In this document: positions 11,283 to 21,691 of the stretch, one piece after another
Layout of the letters: every line of letters starts with the position of its first letter
How positions within the stretch are numbered: position 1 is the first letter of the stretch
Assembly (NCBI GenBank): GCA_009869945.1
Contig: WIXG01000386.1
Location: 1 to 64,000 of the forward strand
Source of the DNA: Mesaphorura yosii
Taxonomy: Eukaryota > Arthropoda > Collembola > Poduromorpha > Tullbergiidae
Length of the DNA: 64,000 nucleotides
Direction of reading: 5' to 3'
Notes under the pieces: model-generated
The model's input: only the letters and a program-made list of their open reading frames with translations
Databases searched by the model: none
Told to the model about the DNA's origin: nothing
Position numbers and translations under genes: made by a program

Positions 11283-11644
11283 GCAATGACAATTTATAAA
11301 AACAACGCATAAAAATAACATGCTTCACTGATTGTGTTATATAGAAAACTCGTACATACAAAACAATACCAAAACTTATCACTTGAGACCGGTATGTCGT
11401 ACCCTGTCAATAAATGTACAAATGCTCATACTTTTACACATTAAATACTTGATATATAATGCGTCGTTGCCTAAAAGAATTCTAAATCAGGTAAACTCAA
11501 GATGATAGTCGAAAGTTCTAATCATGACTGGCGAAATTCTTAAAACTGACTTACGAAAGAAAAAATTCGGTACAGTTCGTAACTAAATCTAACTCGATAC
11601 GCCGATGAAATAAATACTTATACGACAAATACGATAAGCAAAAA

Positions 11645-14600
11645 TTAGCGGCTGGTAGATGATGTTTGCGAGATATAAATCGGTTTGCGATTTCTAGAAT
11701 TTTCGATCAAGTTCAATTCTGTTGGAACTAAGCTCAACGGGGATGTGATCACGTGACTCGGCTGGGCAGCAAGAACAGCCGTCGGATTGGAATTCTCTTC
11801 GTCAGAGACTTTACACGCTTCATTGAGATTTGTTGCTTCGAATGAAGTCGGCTTGGTTAAACCATCGTCTTCAGATCTCACGTCGTCCTCAACGCTGGAT
11901 TGTGGTACTGGTTTTCCTTTAGCTCGCTTATATTTTTTCGAACTCCTTCGCAAGAATTCTTTGAACACACTCGATGTTTGGCTGGAATTTGTCTGCAAAA
12001 TAATTGTCGTTATTAACGTTTTGTCAAACAGAAGATCCTTAAAAAATTCTACCTTCGCAGACATTTGGTCGTCATCCATTATATTCTCATACGAATTAAA
12101 ATCTTGAATTTGATTCGTGATTTCATCTAGTTTTGTTTCACCTAATAAGCAAATGTTGTCAATAAACGTAAAGATCATTCAAATTTACAAAATACTATCT
12201 CTTATTTGATCATGATTTCAAAAACCTACTTTTAGACCTAACATGAAGATTATGGCCATCCAGTTTACCAATTGGGCATTTTAGGTCAACAAGTTCACCA
12301 GTGTCAATCTAAATTTCCACACAAAAGTTAGTAAGGCAAACTTGACCACTTAGATACCACCATCATCACACTTACTTAAGTACTTACATCAAACACGATG
12401 ACATTATCAAGCTTGAGAGCGTGCTGTGCCAAAATGATTTTCAAAACTTCGGCAACTTTGCGGCATGGATTAGCCCGCAATCCGACTTTCCAACCCTGAG
12501 GAAGCTCGATGCCAATGAAAGCTCGGGGTTCAACCCTAATTTCTCTTGTCGTCATCTCGGATACATCCACAGTTAAATCCAGTGCCTAATAAATATAGAG
12601 CGATGCTCAAATTCGGAACTAGATTTTGTGCATCGCTAAGTTCATTTACCTTTCCGGTAGCAACGGAGACGACTTCAAATGCTGAGTAGCGAAAATCTCT
12701 TTTCTCCAGCAACCTCTGTACAACGGTGCACAACGATTCGCCAGGTTTATTTGAGAGAACAGTCGACGAGTTGTCTGGAAGAATAACGCGACACATTTTG
12801 GCACTCTGTCTTCGGAAGTCGTCATCTTGATCCGAACTATCAGGCTGTAATAAATGACAATATTTAATTCTAGCATTTTTCAACTTCTCTTAAGGATTAT
12901 TTACATTTTGATCTTGAGCGGCTCTTTCTATGAAGGAAACGCTCGTGCTCAACCCATGAATTTCATTCTACACCGAACAAAACCATTTCGTTAGTACGCA
13001 GTTGGTTGAGATGTGAATTGAGATGTGCTTACTTTATTTCTTGACTTCAGCTTAGAACGATTCTTAATATTCCACGGCAGAAGGGATCTTCTACGACTGT
13101 TTTGCTGAAGTTTATGGGATTTATTTGAATCTTGATCTGAGTCTGAAGGCTCCGATTGAGGCAATGTTGCAGTTCCAGACGAATAGTCTCGATACATTTC
13201 CGAACGAAGAAATCTTGGATAGCAGTCAAACTTGAGCAGGCTAAAAATTTGGGCCAACGGTAAGTCAAACATTTCAGCGCAAGGTTGGGCGAGGCATTTC
13301 TCAACTTGGCTTCGCGCCTGAAAGCAGAAAATATAGATGTTAGAGTCTCTTTACAAGAGAAATTACAAATGTAAACTATGAAAATGTGTTGTGCCAAGGC
13401 TCACCTGAAAGTCTACGTTTACGGGGTCGGGCGCTCCGTTCTGAAGAAACCGTTGAAAAATTGTGGAACACGTTGAAATTCTCTGAGATTGAGTCAGGTC
13501 ATTAAATGTGTCCTTGAAGTGAAGGCAGGCAGTGTAGAAGTGGATATTTTCCGCCGAAAACTCGCGCTCAAGGAATTCCTGAAATACGAAGTTGATAAAT
13601 GATCATATAATAATTCACCTTAATTTTTCTGGTTGGACTAGATTGAAATAATAACTCACATTGAAGATATCCAGCCCCGTTGGATCATTGAGTAATTTTT
13701 CGACAGATTCACCCCATTTTTCTACTCGATCTACCATGGTTTTCTGTTTCGGAACAGGAGGTACTTTGAACTCGGTGTCATCCGCCGTTTGTCCCTTAAT
13801 TGATTTCTGGAAAGGTAAGAAAAATCGTAATTTCAAAAGCTACAAGGTGATGATGGCGTGAAGTCAGGGGTGACATGACACAATGCCATCCGTACTTTCT
13901 TCGACAGCATAAAGCGTGAGACTTCCTCCTTTTTCTGAATTTTGACAAAAAGTCCATTAACTACCTCGATTCGAACTGGTGCTTCTGATTGCATCATGCA
14001 GCAAACTTATCTGAACAAAGTGTAAACTGGGGGACTTTCGCAAAATAATACAATAATGGACCTGAAATGCTGATGGACCTATTCTGCTATCTTCTGTAAC
14101 TGCGTCGGAAGGATATTTCGCTTTTCGAAATTAAACCAGAGAGTGTCATTTCTAATCTCGTCTGTCTCATCAAAAACAGAAATTTGCAGAGAGCAGTCAG
14201 AAAGTGAAAATGGAAATGACATGAGATTCAATAGAACAATGATCTGTAAACTGATATGTTACTAAGCACCCACTAAACTGATTCTAATTTGATGTCGGAA
14301 GCAGAGACAAAGGAAGGGATAACTTACACACATTGCCTGTTAGTCTGATTTGCTTCTGTATTGCACTGCAGTACGGAAATTCCGACCCAAATTTGCAGGC
14401 TTGCACTCAGCAACCGGTAAAAGCCACAACTAAACTTAGCTAACTACGAAAATACGAATGACGAACGTCTGATGTTGCTGTGCTTTGCACTTTTCTGAGA
14501 AACTTCCTCAGTGGCTTGCAAATTACTTGTAGACGGTACTTTTATATCAGTGCTCATACTTTACTTAATACTGACCGACTGTATGAGACCCATTGTCGAT

Positions 14601-17600
14601 CGTCTCATCGGCCCAAGTCTAGCAAGGCTCAGTACGGATGCATGATCTCCAGCTTAAATGTGAGTAAGTGTTGCCATGAATCACTAATCCCATTCCAATG
14701 AGCCTAGCAGGCATTCGCATATTTGCAACTGGTACAGCAGTAAGCCAAGTACTTCCACCAATTGTAGAATATTGCAATTGACGCAAACGCTCTGCTTTTG
14801 TGGAAACAATATTTACTCTCGTGGTGTAAAATTAGCTATAAATAGGAAAATAGCACACGCGGACGTCAGTTGCTGCACACATTTCTGGTAAATTTGAGAA
14901 TTTTGCTGAAACAATGCTACTTCTAATATATTCTCATAAAAATAGGCTAATCCTCAATCTTATGACGGCTGTGGCTGGCCGCCAACACAGACCGTAAGTT
15001 CACTACGATTCTTACGTATTGGAAATTAGAAATTTACATAATTTTAATCTTTGCAGATCTGTCTGATTAAAAATTTAACCCCCAATCCTTTCACTCCTCA
15101 ATGCTAAGTAAGAGAGAGTGCTGGATTTTTATTGCAAAATGCAGAATCTCAAGTCTCTCAACCACAAAGCGGAAGATTGACCTCCAAATGCACGAGACTT
15201 CCGCCAAATGATTATTTTATTGAGTGTTTTAGTCAATGCCGCTACCTTACCTTCTCAATTCGGAAGTCGCCAGCTGCAAGATGATGAAGGCGCAAATATA
15301 TACTCAAACTCTTCTTAACCTTCATCTCGACGATCTCGTGGTCAATGAAGGTCACACCGCGCACTGAGGCACAAATTACAACTTAAAAATTTAAGACTGC
15401 GACTGCGTCTGGTCTGACTTTGACTGGTTATCAAGCGGACGTTGTCCATTTTATTTATAAATTAGGCGTCTAAGCACGTGTAGTCGAAATTGCAGTTGAT
15501 TAATTATAAGTATTTGAGTGTGCCATTTGGACAATGTAATTTGTCAGATGTGTCATTAAACTCACGCTACTCAGGAGTTGTTCAGAAGTATCACACTACC
15601 AGACAAGTGCAACTCAGCAATTCCAAACCTGTGAGATAATTATTGCGAAGAATGTAGCTGATATCGGTTGTGCATGTGAGCGGTGTCAAGTAAAGTGATT
15701 TCAATGTAAAGTCATTCAAAACAGGCGTGGTGTTGGCTATCCAACAACAATCGAATACCGGGCCATATCCAGATCAAACTCGATGCAATAATTACTTCTA
15801 AATATTTCGAACGCCGTGACCGCGTGCATGAAATCGATTCGGGAACCCACTTGAACTAATTTAGAGTAATTGCCGTCTTTTTTTCGAAGATTGTCAATCA
15901 AATTGTCAAGCAGGTGATAGTCTGCACGTACTCATGATGTCCCAACTTTGTCCAACCTGTCTGAATCACGGGCGTAATGATTTCGTGCTTTCTCACCTTG
16001 ATTGATTTTCTCCATGCAAGCTTAATCTCAGCCAAGTCAATCTTAGATCGCGAAATAATGCTGTCGATATGTATGCCGTATCAAAATTCAGATTTCACTG
16101 AAGTCCTTCTTTGCCCTACTCCCAACCCTCCAGCAGCGTCAGCAGTACACGACTGGACCTCAGCAGGACACAAGCGACAGAAAGTGGTTCACATCCTCTT
16201 TGAACTGCGTGGTACTCGCGTCAATTATCTCTATCAAGAATAGCGAGCAAATACAGCTCCACATAGCATCCTGCATCCACGACCTTTCTAACAAAGTGCG
16301 CGTCTCGGAATATGGTGAAGAGTACAGCGGCAGTATAATGGCTTTTTTAGAACATGTATCGAATCATTCAGGAGCTGAGCATTTATTTTTGACATTCCAT
16401 CCCATTGTGCTGATTTGTCAGCTAGCATAGCATCGAAGTTAAGCAAGGCTGGCAATACACACAACTGAACTTTAGTGAAAGTGAAACTAGCCGATGGAAG
16501 TAGAAGTAAACACAACACTTAACATTACAAGTGTTAATAACAGGCAGCTGATAACAGTAAACAGATTGGCTCATTGGAATCAATTGTACCCAATTAGCAT
16601 GTGCTAGATCCCACTCCATCAGTGAGACCTGATTATTACAAGGCGCAATTCAGTTTGATCTGTAACGTCACACGAGACCAAAATAAGTGCACAAGGTACG
16701 AGCTGCGATCGCAACGATGCGATCTCCACTCGTTGTACGCAGAATGTGGATCCGCCATCGGTGTATTAGCACTTTAACCCTGGCTCCAGTTAATGGACTC
16801 TGTCCATATCTTATCCGCACATCTCACCTCTCCAGCGCACCTCCGACGCGTCGCGCTTGTAAAAAGGATTGTGAGTGGTCAATAAAATTTCAACCTTTGA
16901 GAAATGTGCGCTAGAATGTTTTGTCCCACGCTTTTGCTTCTCCAAATATTGATTTACCGTTTGAAGCTTAAGCTAAGATGCGTAAAGACCCTCAAAAGTC
17001 AAAAATTTCTCATGGTAATAAAACTGTCGCTCTCTTCTCAAACGAATGGTGTGTTTCATACCAAAGTAAGATTAATGAATCAGTCTGACGCTTACCTGGC
17101 ACAAAGCAGGAGTGGATGCGCCAATGCCTCCCTTCAGCTCTAGACCGACTTTGCGTGGCTCCGAAAGAATTTCAGGTGAGCACAGATTGTCAAGACTTCT
17201 GGTCCCATTTCTTGTGAGAGAAGTTCTTGCGCATGAAATTTCGGTCGCGTTCCTCGGTGAAATTCTCGTCATCAACTCCATGCTCGTCCGATTATGCCGT
17301 TGCTTGTCGCTAATCTTTGGTTTTGGCCTGGGTGGCGTAACCAAAACGGAAACCTCGATTGGACGTGGTGGGCGTGGTGGAGGGACGTTCAAACTTAATC
17401 GGTCGCTGTTCGGGTCTCTTAACAAACGTCGTGGTTTCACGGCCGGCTTCACTACTTCTGGAGGTTTATCTGACTCGGGTTTTAATATCTCCCTCAAAGA
17501 GTTTGGATCACACTCAAAATCATCGTTCCTCACAGTGCTAGCATCGGTGCTTGCGATTTTAGCAACTGCTGAAGCTATGTTTACGGGGCTTTTCTTGGGC

Positions 17601-20213
17601 TGCATGATGACGCTGCTCCCAGAACCTGACGTGTTATTATCAGAATGCTTTTTGGAAACGGGATAACGTTTTCTGGGAACGGGTGAGGACTTGATTTGCT
17701 GCGTCTCATATAGGACGCTTGGCTCAATGATGTCATAAATTCGTGCACTGAGTCGATCACAGTCATCTCGGAATCCGATGCCTGAATCACTGTTACTTGA
17801 ATTAGTTTCAAGTCTGTTCGACGCTTCGCTTGGTGATCGCATACATGCCGACTGTCGGGATTGTTGAGAACCTGGGGACCCTGTGTCTTCTTCCAAATTT
17901 GCATTCCGCAGTTGAAGGATAGAATTCAGAATTGGATCCGCCGTCGCAGGAAACTCAGCGCATTCTTGAAGACCAAGAACTTGTCCTGTTTTTGGCACTT
18001 GTAATGAGTTACATTGAATCCCAAAGGCACGGGCTCGTTTGCTGTGCTCGGAATGACGAAGAAGCTTGGGCTCCAGCATGAAGACATGGCAGGAACATTT
18101 CTTGCTTGGATGGGTACAAGTCACTAGTCCGAAGAATCGTCGATCGTCACTGCATGCACCGCAAAACGAAATGATGTTGTACGAATAGAACGCCAGAGGT
18201 GGTCCAGTCTGTACATTTTGGCTTGAATTGAACAAACTAATTCCATTTGATTGAACTCGCAGCAGAACAACGCTTCGAACCTGAAACAAATTATCATCAG
18301 TCAACTTTAATCCACAAGTGTAAGGGTTCCAATGAGTTTTGCACCAGGTATCAATCTGAACTCCTCCAAAACTCATGCATGCATGTTATGTTATGCATAA
18401 AACGCAAGTTCGAATACAAGTGTGCATATCCATTCAAAAATACTGAAGCATGACGTGACTCTGAGTTTCTTTCTCCCGAACCCACATACAGAAACAACAT
18501 TTCTTCCTTCTTGATGTAGTAATTCTACGTTCAGTAATTGCAACACTATCATTTAATCTTTAAAGAATTCGAAGACTCGTTCGTCCTTGAATTCAGTCGT
18601 TGAATATGAGCATATCTTACGAAAATACTTTACCATTTTCTGGGAATTCAATGGGTCTTTTAGTCTTTTTGACACAGCAGGAAATTCAACGTACGTGCTC
18701 ACTAATTACACTTAACCATTAGTATCTACATGCAGATTACATAAATTTGCTGTTTGCTTACCCTTTTCTCCATTCGAAGACGCTTGACACATGCTGACAA
18801 GGCTTCTAGCCTCCGATCATCTTCAATCTGTTGCAATTCCACCGAGCCAACATACCCAACTACATGGAATGTGGCTACCGACAAATTATCCATTGATTTG
18901 CTCATGCTTAGATTCGCGAGCCTTGGCTTTGCTATATTGTGGCTAGTATTTGAGAATTTCTCGCTTGCTACAGCACTCGAAGCAGCATGTCGCACAGGGA
19001 AACCAGGCTCACTCAGATTATCGCTGATTTTGTTGTCGGGACGGTCATGGCTCACGATATGCTCACGATAGATTCGATGGGAGCTTGGAAGCGATGAGGG
19101 GCCTTCGTTTCGTTCTATTTTCGCTCGTGATGCTCTTGGTTGTTCGTCTCGAAATGGCAGTGGTGGCCTCGGTCCAGATCTTGGAGCAGGGGCGAGTGGA
19201 TCCCATGTTGCTCGACGAGAACTGACACCTGGACCCATTCGACGTCCTGTGGGGTCGGGATTTCGTGTGCCTGGTCGCACAGACTCAGCCAGAAGTTGAG
19301 TGTCAGCCAAATCACAAGCAGCCAAGTCGACTGAGCTTTGTCGCTTTGACTCCGTTGAACATTTATTTGACACTTTGGGTCGGTGATGGTACCGTGGACG
19401 TTGATGGCTACCCTTTAAGTTTAAAATAGTGCGGAGAGTTAGCTTTTGCTCAGTGGAGAACATGCCACAATACTGAGTTGTACTTTATAAATGAGGGAAG
19501 GGAGAACAGCAGATAAATTAATTAATGCGTTAATCTCGTTAAGTGTACTTCCCAGCAAAGAAATTACTTCTCTATAAATAGAATTGTACTGACGGGGAAA
19601 ATAAAGTTCATTATGCAGAAATATGAGTGGCAAATACCACTCGTTACACTACTGCAAAGGTGACACATTCACAAAATGTATGACTGCTTATTATCGCGTT
19701 CTATTTTTACGACTTGTAAAGGCAAAGTTTGCTGACATCGACATGTCAAATAATGGAACCTCTCAACTTTTACGTTCCGTTCCAGCAATAGCAAAGCATT
19801 TAGATTTCACGTACCTTGAGTGATTCGTCTTCGGAACTCTCGCTGAAGTACGAGTCGGCCACATGAAGTCTTAAAAGGCCAGTGCAAGACCCAATCAAAC
19901 GAACAACGTCGTCATGGGCAAGGTGTGAGACATCTTTCCCGTTGACACCGACCAAACAGTTGCCGGGTTGAAGTCCATTGAGTTCTGCCGGACTGCCTTC
20001 CACGATGCATCTGAGCAAACATGGTTTCTGACCAGATATGGTGAATCCGTATCCGGAGCAGCCACGCATGAGTTCAACGACGCGAATGGAGCTGCGATTG
20101 AGGCCGCTGAGCGCCGACCCAGGAGCTCCACTGGTCGGAGTTAGCCGTTTCTTTCTTCGCTGAAGAATTTGAGCATGCGCAGGCGAAGGTGCCGCCGATA
20201 TTGGCAGGTCCAT
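11645..20213 (-). CDS. RGS12: RGS12-type G-protein regulator (PDZ-PTB-RGS-RBD-RBD), 13 exons
   Basis: Minus exons 20213-19815, 19412-18762, 18280-17096, 13806-13660, 13578-13405, 13317-13033, 12967-12905, 12844-12650, 12585-12388, 12308-12230, 12141-12053 and 11992-11645 join in frame to about 1270 residues; a 39-nt exon (13934-13896) may be the thirteenth. In order: PDZ (about 43-125, carboxylate loop GYGF at 54-57); PTB (from about 312: FHVVGYVGSVEL, DDRRFFGLVT, SCHVFMLEPKL); a Pro/Ser linker with SNSDSGIG, as in human RGS12; RGS (about 770-900: EKWGESVEKLL, EFLEREFSAENIHFY, FDCYPRFLRSEMY); two Ras-binding domains (about 969-1125); and a degenerate GoLoco-like stretch. RGS domains speed GTP hydrolysis on Gi/o alpha subunits, and the PDZ/PTB arms tether receptors and channels. 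Nearly all introns are phase 0. Drosophila loco is the fly relative. The start is the first ATG before the PDZ. Confidence 0.93.
11993..12052 (-). other. 60-nt stop-free intron near the 3' end of the RGS12-like gene
   Basis: The sequence begins GTAGAATTTTTT and ends ACAATTATTTTGCAG, with a strong acceptor. Retained, it would add 20 residues (starting VEFFKDLLF) right after DDDQMSAK. Both forms keep frame, so exon limits here are less certain than elsewhere in the gene. Confidence 0.6.
12053..12141 (-). other. Degenerate GoLoco-like segment of the RGS12-like protein
   Basis: The exon encodes SETKLDEITNQIQDFNSYEN followed by IMDDDQMSAK. It sits just after the second Ras-binding domain, where RGS12/RGS14 carry GoLoco (consensus ending R..DDQR). 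The acidic pair and Gln are present, but Met replaces the Arg that contacts the nucleotide, and the FF..L core is weak. Guanine-nucleotide dissociation inhibition is therefore doubtful. The homology is inferred from position and a few residues only. Confidence 0.35.
13896..13934 (-). other. Candidate 39-nt microexon of the RGS12-like gene
   Basis: Between a CAAAATTCAG acceptor and a GTACGG donor lie 13 codons (KKEEVSRFMLSKK), phase 0 at both ends, just upstream of the exon starting KSIKGQTADD. Adding or skipping it keeps frame. Human RGS12 also has a basic stretch shortly before the RGS box. There is no direct support beyond splice signals and phase. Confidence 0.4.
14837..14871 (+). promoter_or_regulatory. 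TATA box plus initiator on the plus strand inside an RGS12 intron
   Basis: TATAAATAG at 14837-14845 is followed by GTCAGTT with its A at 14868, exactly 31 nt from the first T of TATA. This is the classic arthropod core-promoter geometry. It points opposite to the host gene. Confidence 0.5.
14914..15066 (+). CDS. Tiny spliced frame below the nested TATA/Inr promoter, possibly a gene remnant
   Basis: ATG at 14914, in AAACAATG context 46 nt below the predicted start site, opens MLLLIYSHKNRLILNLMTAV and continues to a GTAAGT donor after 14993. Joined to an acceptor (TTTGCAG) at 15056 it stops after 29 codons. The first 20 residues are hydrophobic enough for a short signal peptide, as in small secreted or cuticular proteins, but no mature domain follows. 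It may be a decayed gene, a misjudged 3' exon, or a non-coding transcript. Confidence 0.25.
15251..15325 (-). other. Candidate alternative first coding exon of the RGS12-like gene
   Basis: ATG at 15325-15323 starts 25 codons (MKVKKSLSIYLRLHHLAAGD, then FRIEK) and ends exactly at a GTAAGG donor in phase 0. That matches the phase of the RGS-region exons at 13934 and 13806. A transcript starting here would give a short protein without PDZ and PTB, like RGS14 and some loco isoforms. A TATA-like element lies upstream at 15452-15459. Confidence 0.45.
15425..15459 (-). promoter_or_regulatory. Candidate internal promoter for the short RGS12 isoform
   Basis: TATAAATA reads leftwards from 15459 on the minus strand, and CCAGTC with A at 15425 lies 34 nt downstream. 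This is slightly wider than the usual 30-31 nt. It is 100 nt upstream of the ATG at 15325. Confidence 0.35.
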
Positions 20214-20818
20214 TTTGTTCTTGTTACGCTAAGTTACAACTATGCAGTGCGAATGCATAATGAACGACGAATGATCTCGCAAATCGCTGAACAGCTTTTT
20301 GATTTGGATGCAAGCAATACTCGCACTCCTTCAACGCATAACTTGAACTGTTGCCGAATAAGTGTTCACCTCATATTTCTGTATCGAGTACTTCAAGTCT
20401 TTCGTTGTAATTTCCATTTACCCATGTAATTTACGTAATTATTGGCCAGTGCAACAAATATTAACATTTGTGAGATATGCGGCTATAATTTGATAACTGT
20501 CCAACAAAAAGATGTAAGTAGATGCAGCCTTACGATGGGATGATGGCAAATGTTGAAATTCTATCCGAAAGCGTGAAGGCACTATAATTAAATGATATTC
20601 GCCTGATAACTTTCGTTCATCGTTCCTTCTTGGCACACTCCACAACTGCACTGCAACAGTACAATTAACTTTCCAAATGGCACTATTATGAAGGCACAGA
20701 CAAAATCATGAAGGCAGTGTAGCACAACAAGGCAACCGTTTAAAAGTGTCCTTAATCTACATGAACAATGCAAATTCTTGACACGAATGCATATTCAGCT
20801 CAGGAGTCCAACTGTTAA
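20214..20818. other. Upstream region of the RGS12-like gene, no gene seen
   Basis: The stretch is AT-rich with only chance frames. It should contain the 5' UTR and promoter of the long RGS12 form. No convincing TATA/Inr pair was found. Confidence 0.4.
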
Positions 20819-20824
20819 TTTATT
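20819..20824 (-). terminator. Polyadenylation signal below the 100-codon frame
   Basis: TTTATT on the plus strand gives AATAAA on the minus strand, 55 nt past the stop at 20879. Confidence 0.35.
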
Positions 20825-20878
20825 AAGATGAAATCACGACACCTCTCCTTTAAGACTACTTTCGAGGAATGAAATGAG

Positions 20879-21181
20879 TCAGTAACCTGAAGCAACAAGT
20901 GATTGTTGCTGTCTGTTGATGTGAAATACTTGTCTTGTACGGAGCGATGTACACAAGAAATACCAAATACGGCTAACGCGGGTTGTGGAGTTGGGTACAA
21001 TGAAGTAGGTGGCGCGCAATGGACGAAACAAGGTAGATCTGGCCATCGCGTCGGTGGTTTCTTTGTCCAACGTGGGCAAATATGCACCTTCCGGTGATAG
21101 CGTAACATCTCCTTCGACCTTATAAAAAATTCCACTTATGGTTGGCCGCTGGAACTCATCCCGCAAAAATAATTGGGCCAT
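20879..21181 (-). CDS. Possible single-exon protein of 100 residues, unrecognised
   Basis: ATG at 21181 lies in a very good context (CAGCATGGCC). The frame begins MAQLFLRDEFQRPTISGIFY and continues through LSPEGAYLPTLDKETTDAMA and RPLRATYFIVPNST to a stop at 20879. An AATAAA follows within 60 nt, so start context, length and signal fit a small intronless gene between RGS12 and Chip. Against it, a second long frame overlaps on the same strand and I recognise no family. A donor-like CAG|GTTACT near the stop could also make this one exon of a larger unit. Confidence 0.35.
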   Translation of the reverse strand: MAQLFLRDEFQRPTISGIFYKVEGDVTLSPEGAYLPTLDKETTDAMARSTLFRPLRATYFIVPNSTTRVSRIWYFLCTSLRTRQVFHINRQQQSLVASGY

Positions 21182-21691
21182 GCTGCATTTCCTCCCCTGA
21201 CAAAAATGTAGGTCTAATTGTTGTAGTACATTTTTTATTTTTATCCAATTTTTGTTTATCTTCTAATTCTTGTCTAATTCCTAATTTTTGTATAATGTTT
21301 TTTTATTTTTGTCTGGAATTTGAAATTCATCAGACTTCCATTTCCTCAAAAATAAAGTAGACGGTCCACATCGCAAAATACAAGTTTTACTCGTTTAAAA
21401 TAATACAAGACAAAACAGACAAATAGACCAAACAAATGTAACCTACCAAACATAAAACAACATTCTTATTTAGACAATACAAAAACAGCTTCATCTTACC
21501 ATAAAACCACAGATAAACGACCGTTAACGAGTCAAACGAAATTTGTGTCATTAATATTGAAATTTGGGGCATTTAAGTTTGATAAAATCCAAGTTGGTGA
21601 TGATGATTGGTCAAGTTCTCAAGTTAACTGACATTTGATGTTAATCTCTGTCGTGTGGCTTTCCAACTTGACTCTCTGCTAATACAAAAGT

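Noticed and set aside
17112-17666. 184-codon plus-strand frame
   Set aside because: It is the antisense shadow of the 1185-bp RGS12 exon, which has clear PTB and SNSDSGIG matches on the minus strand.
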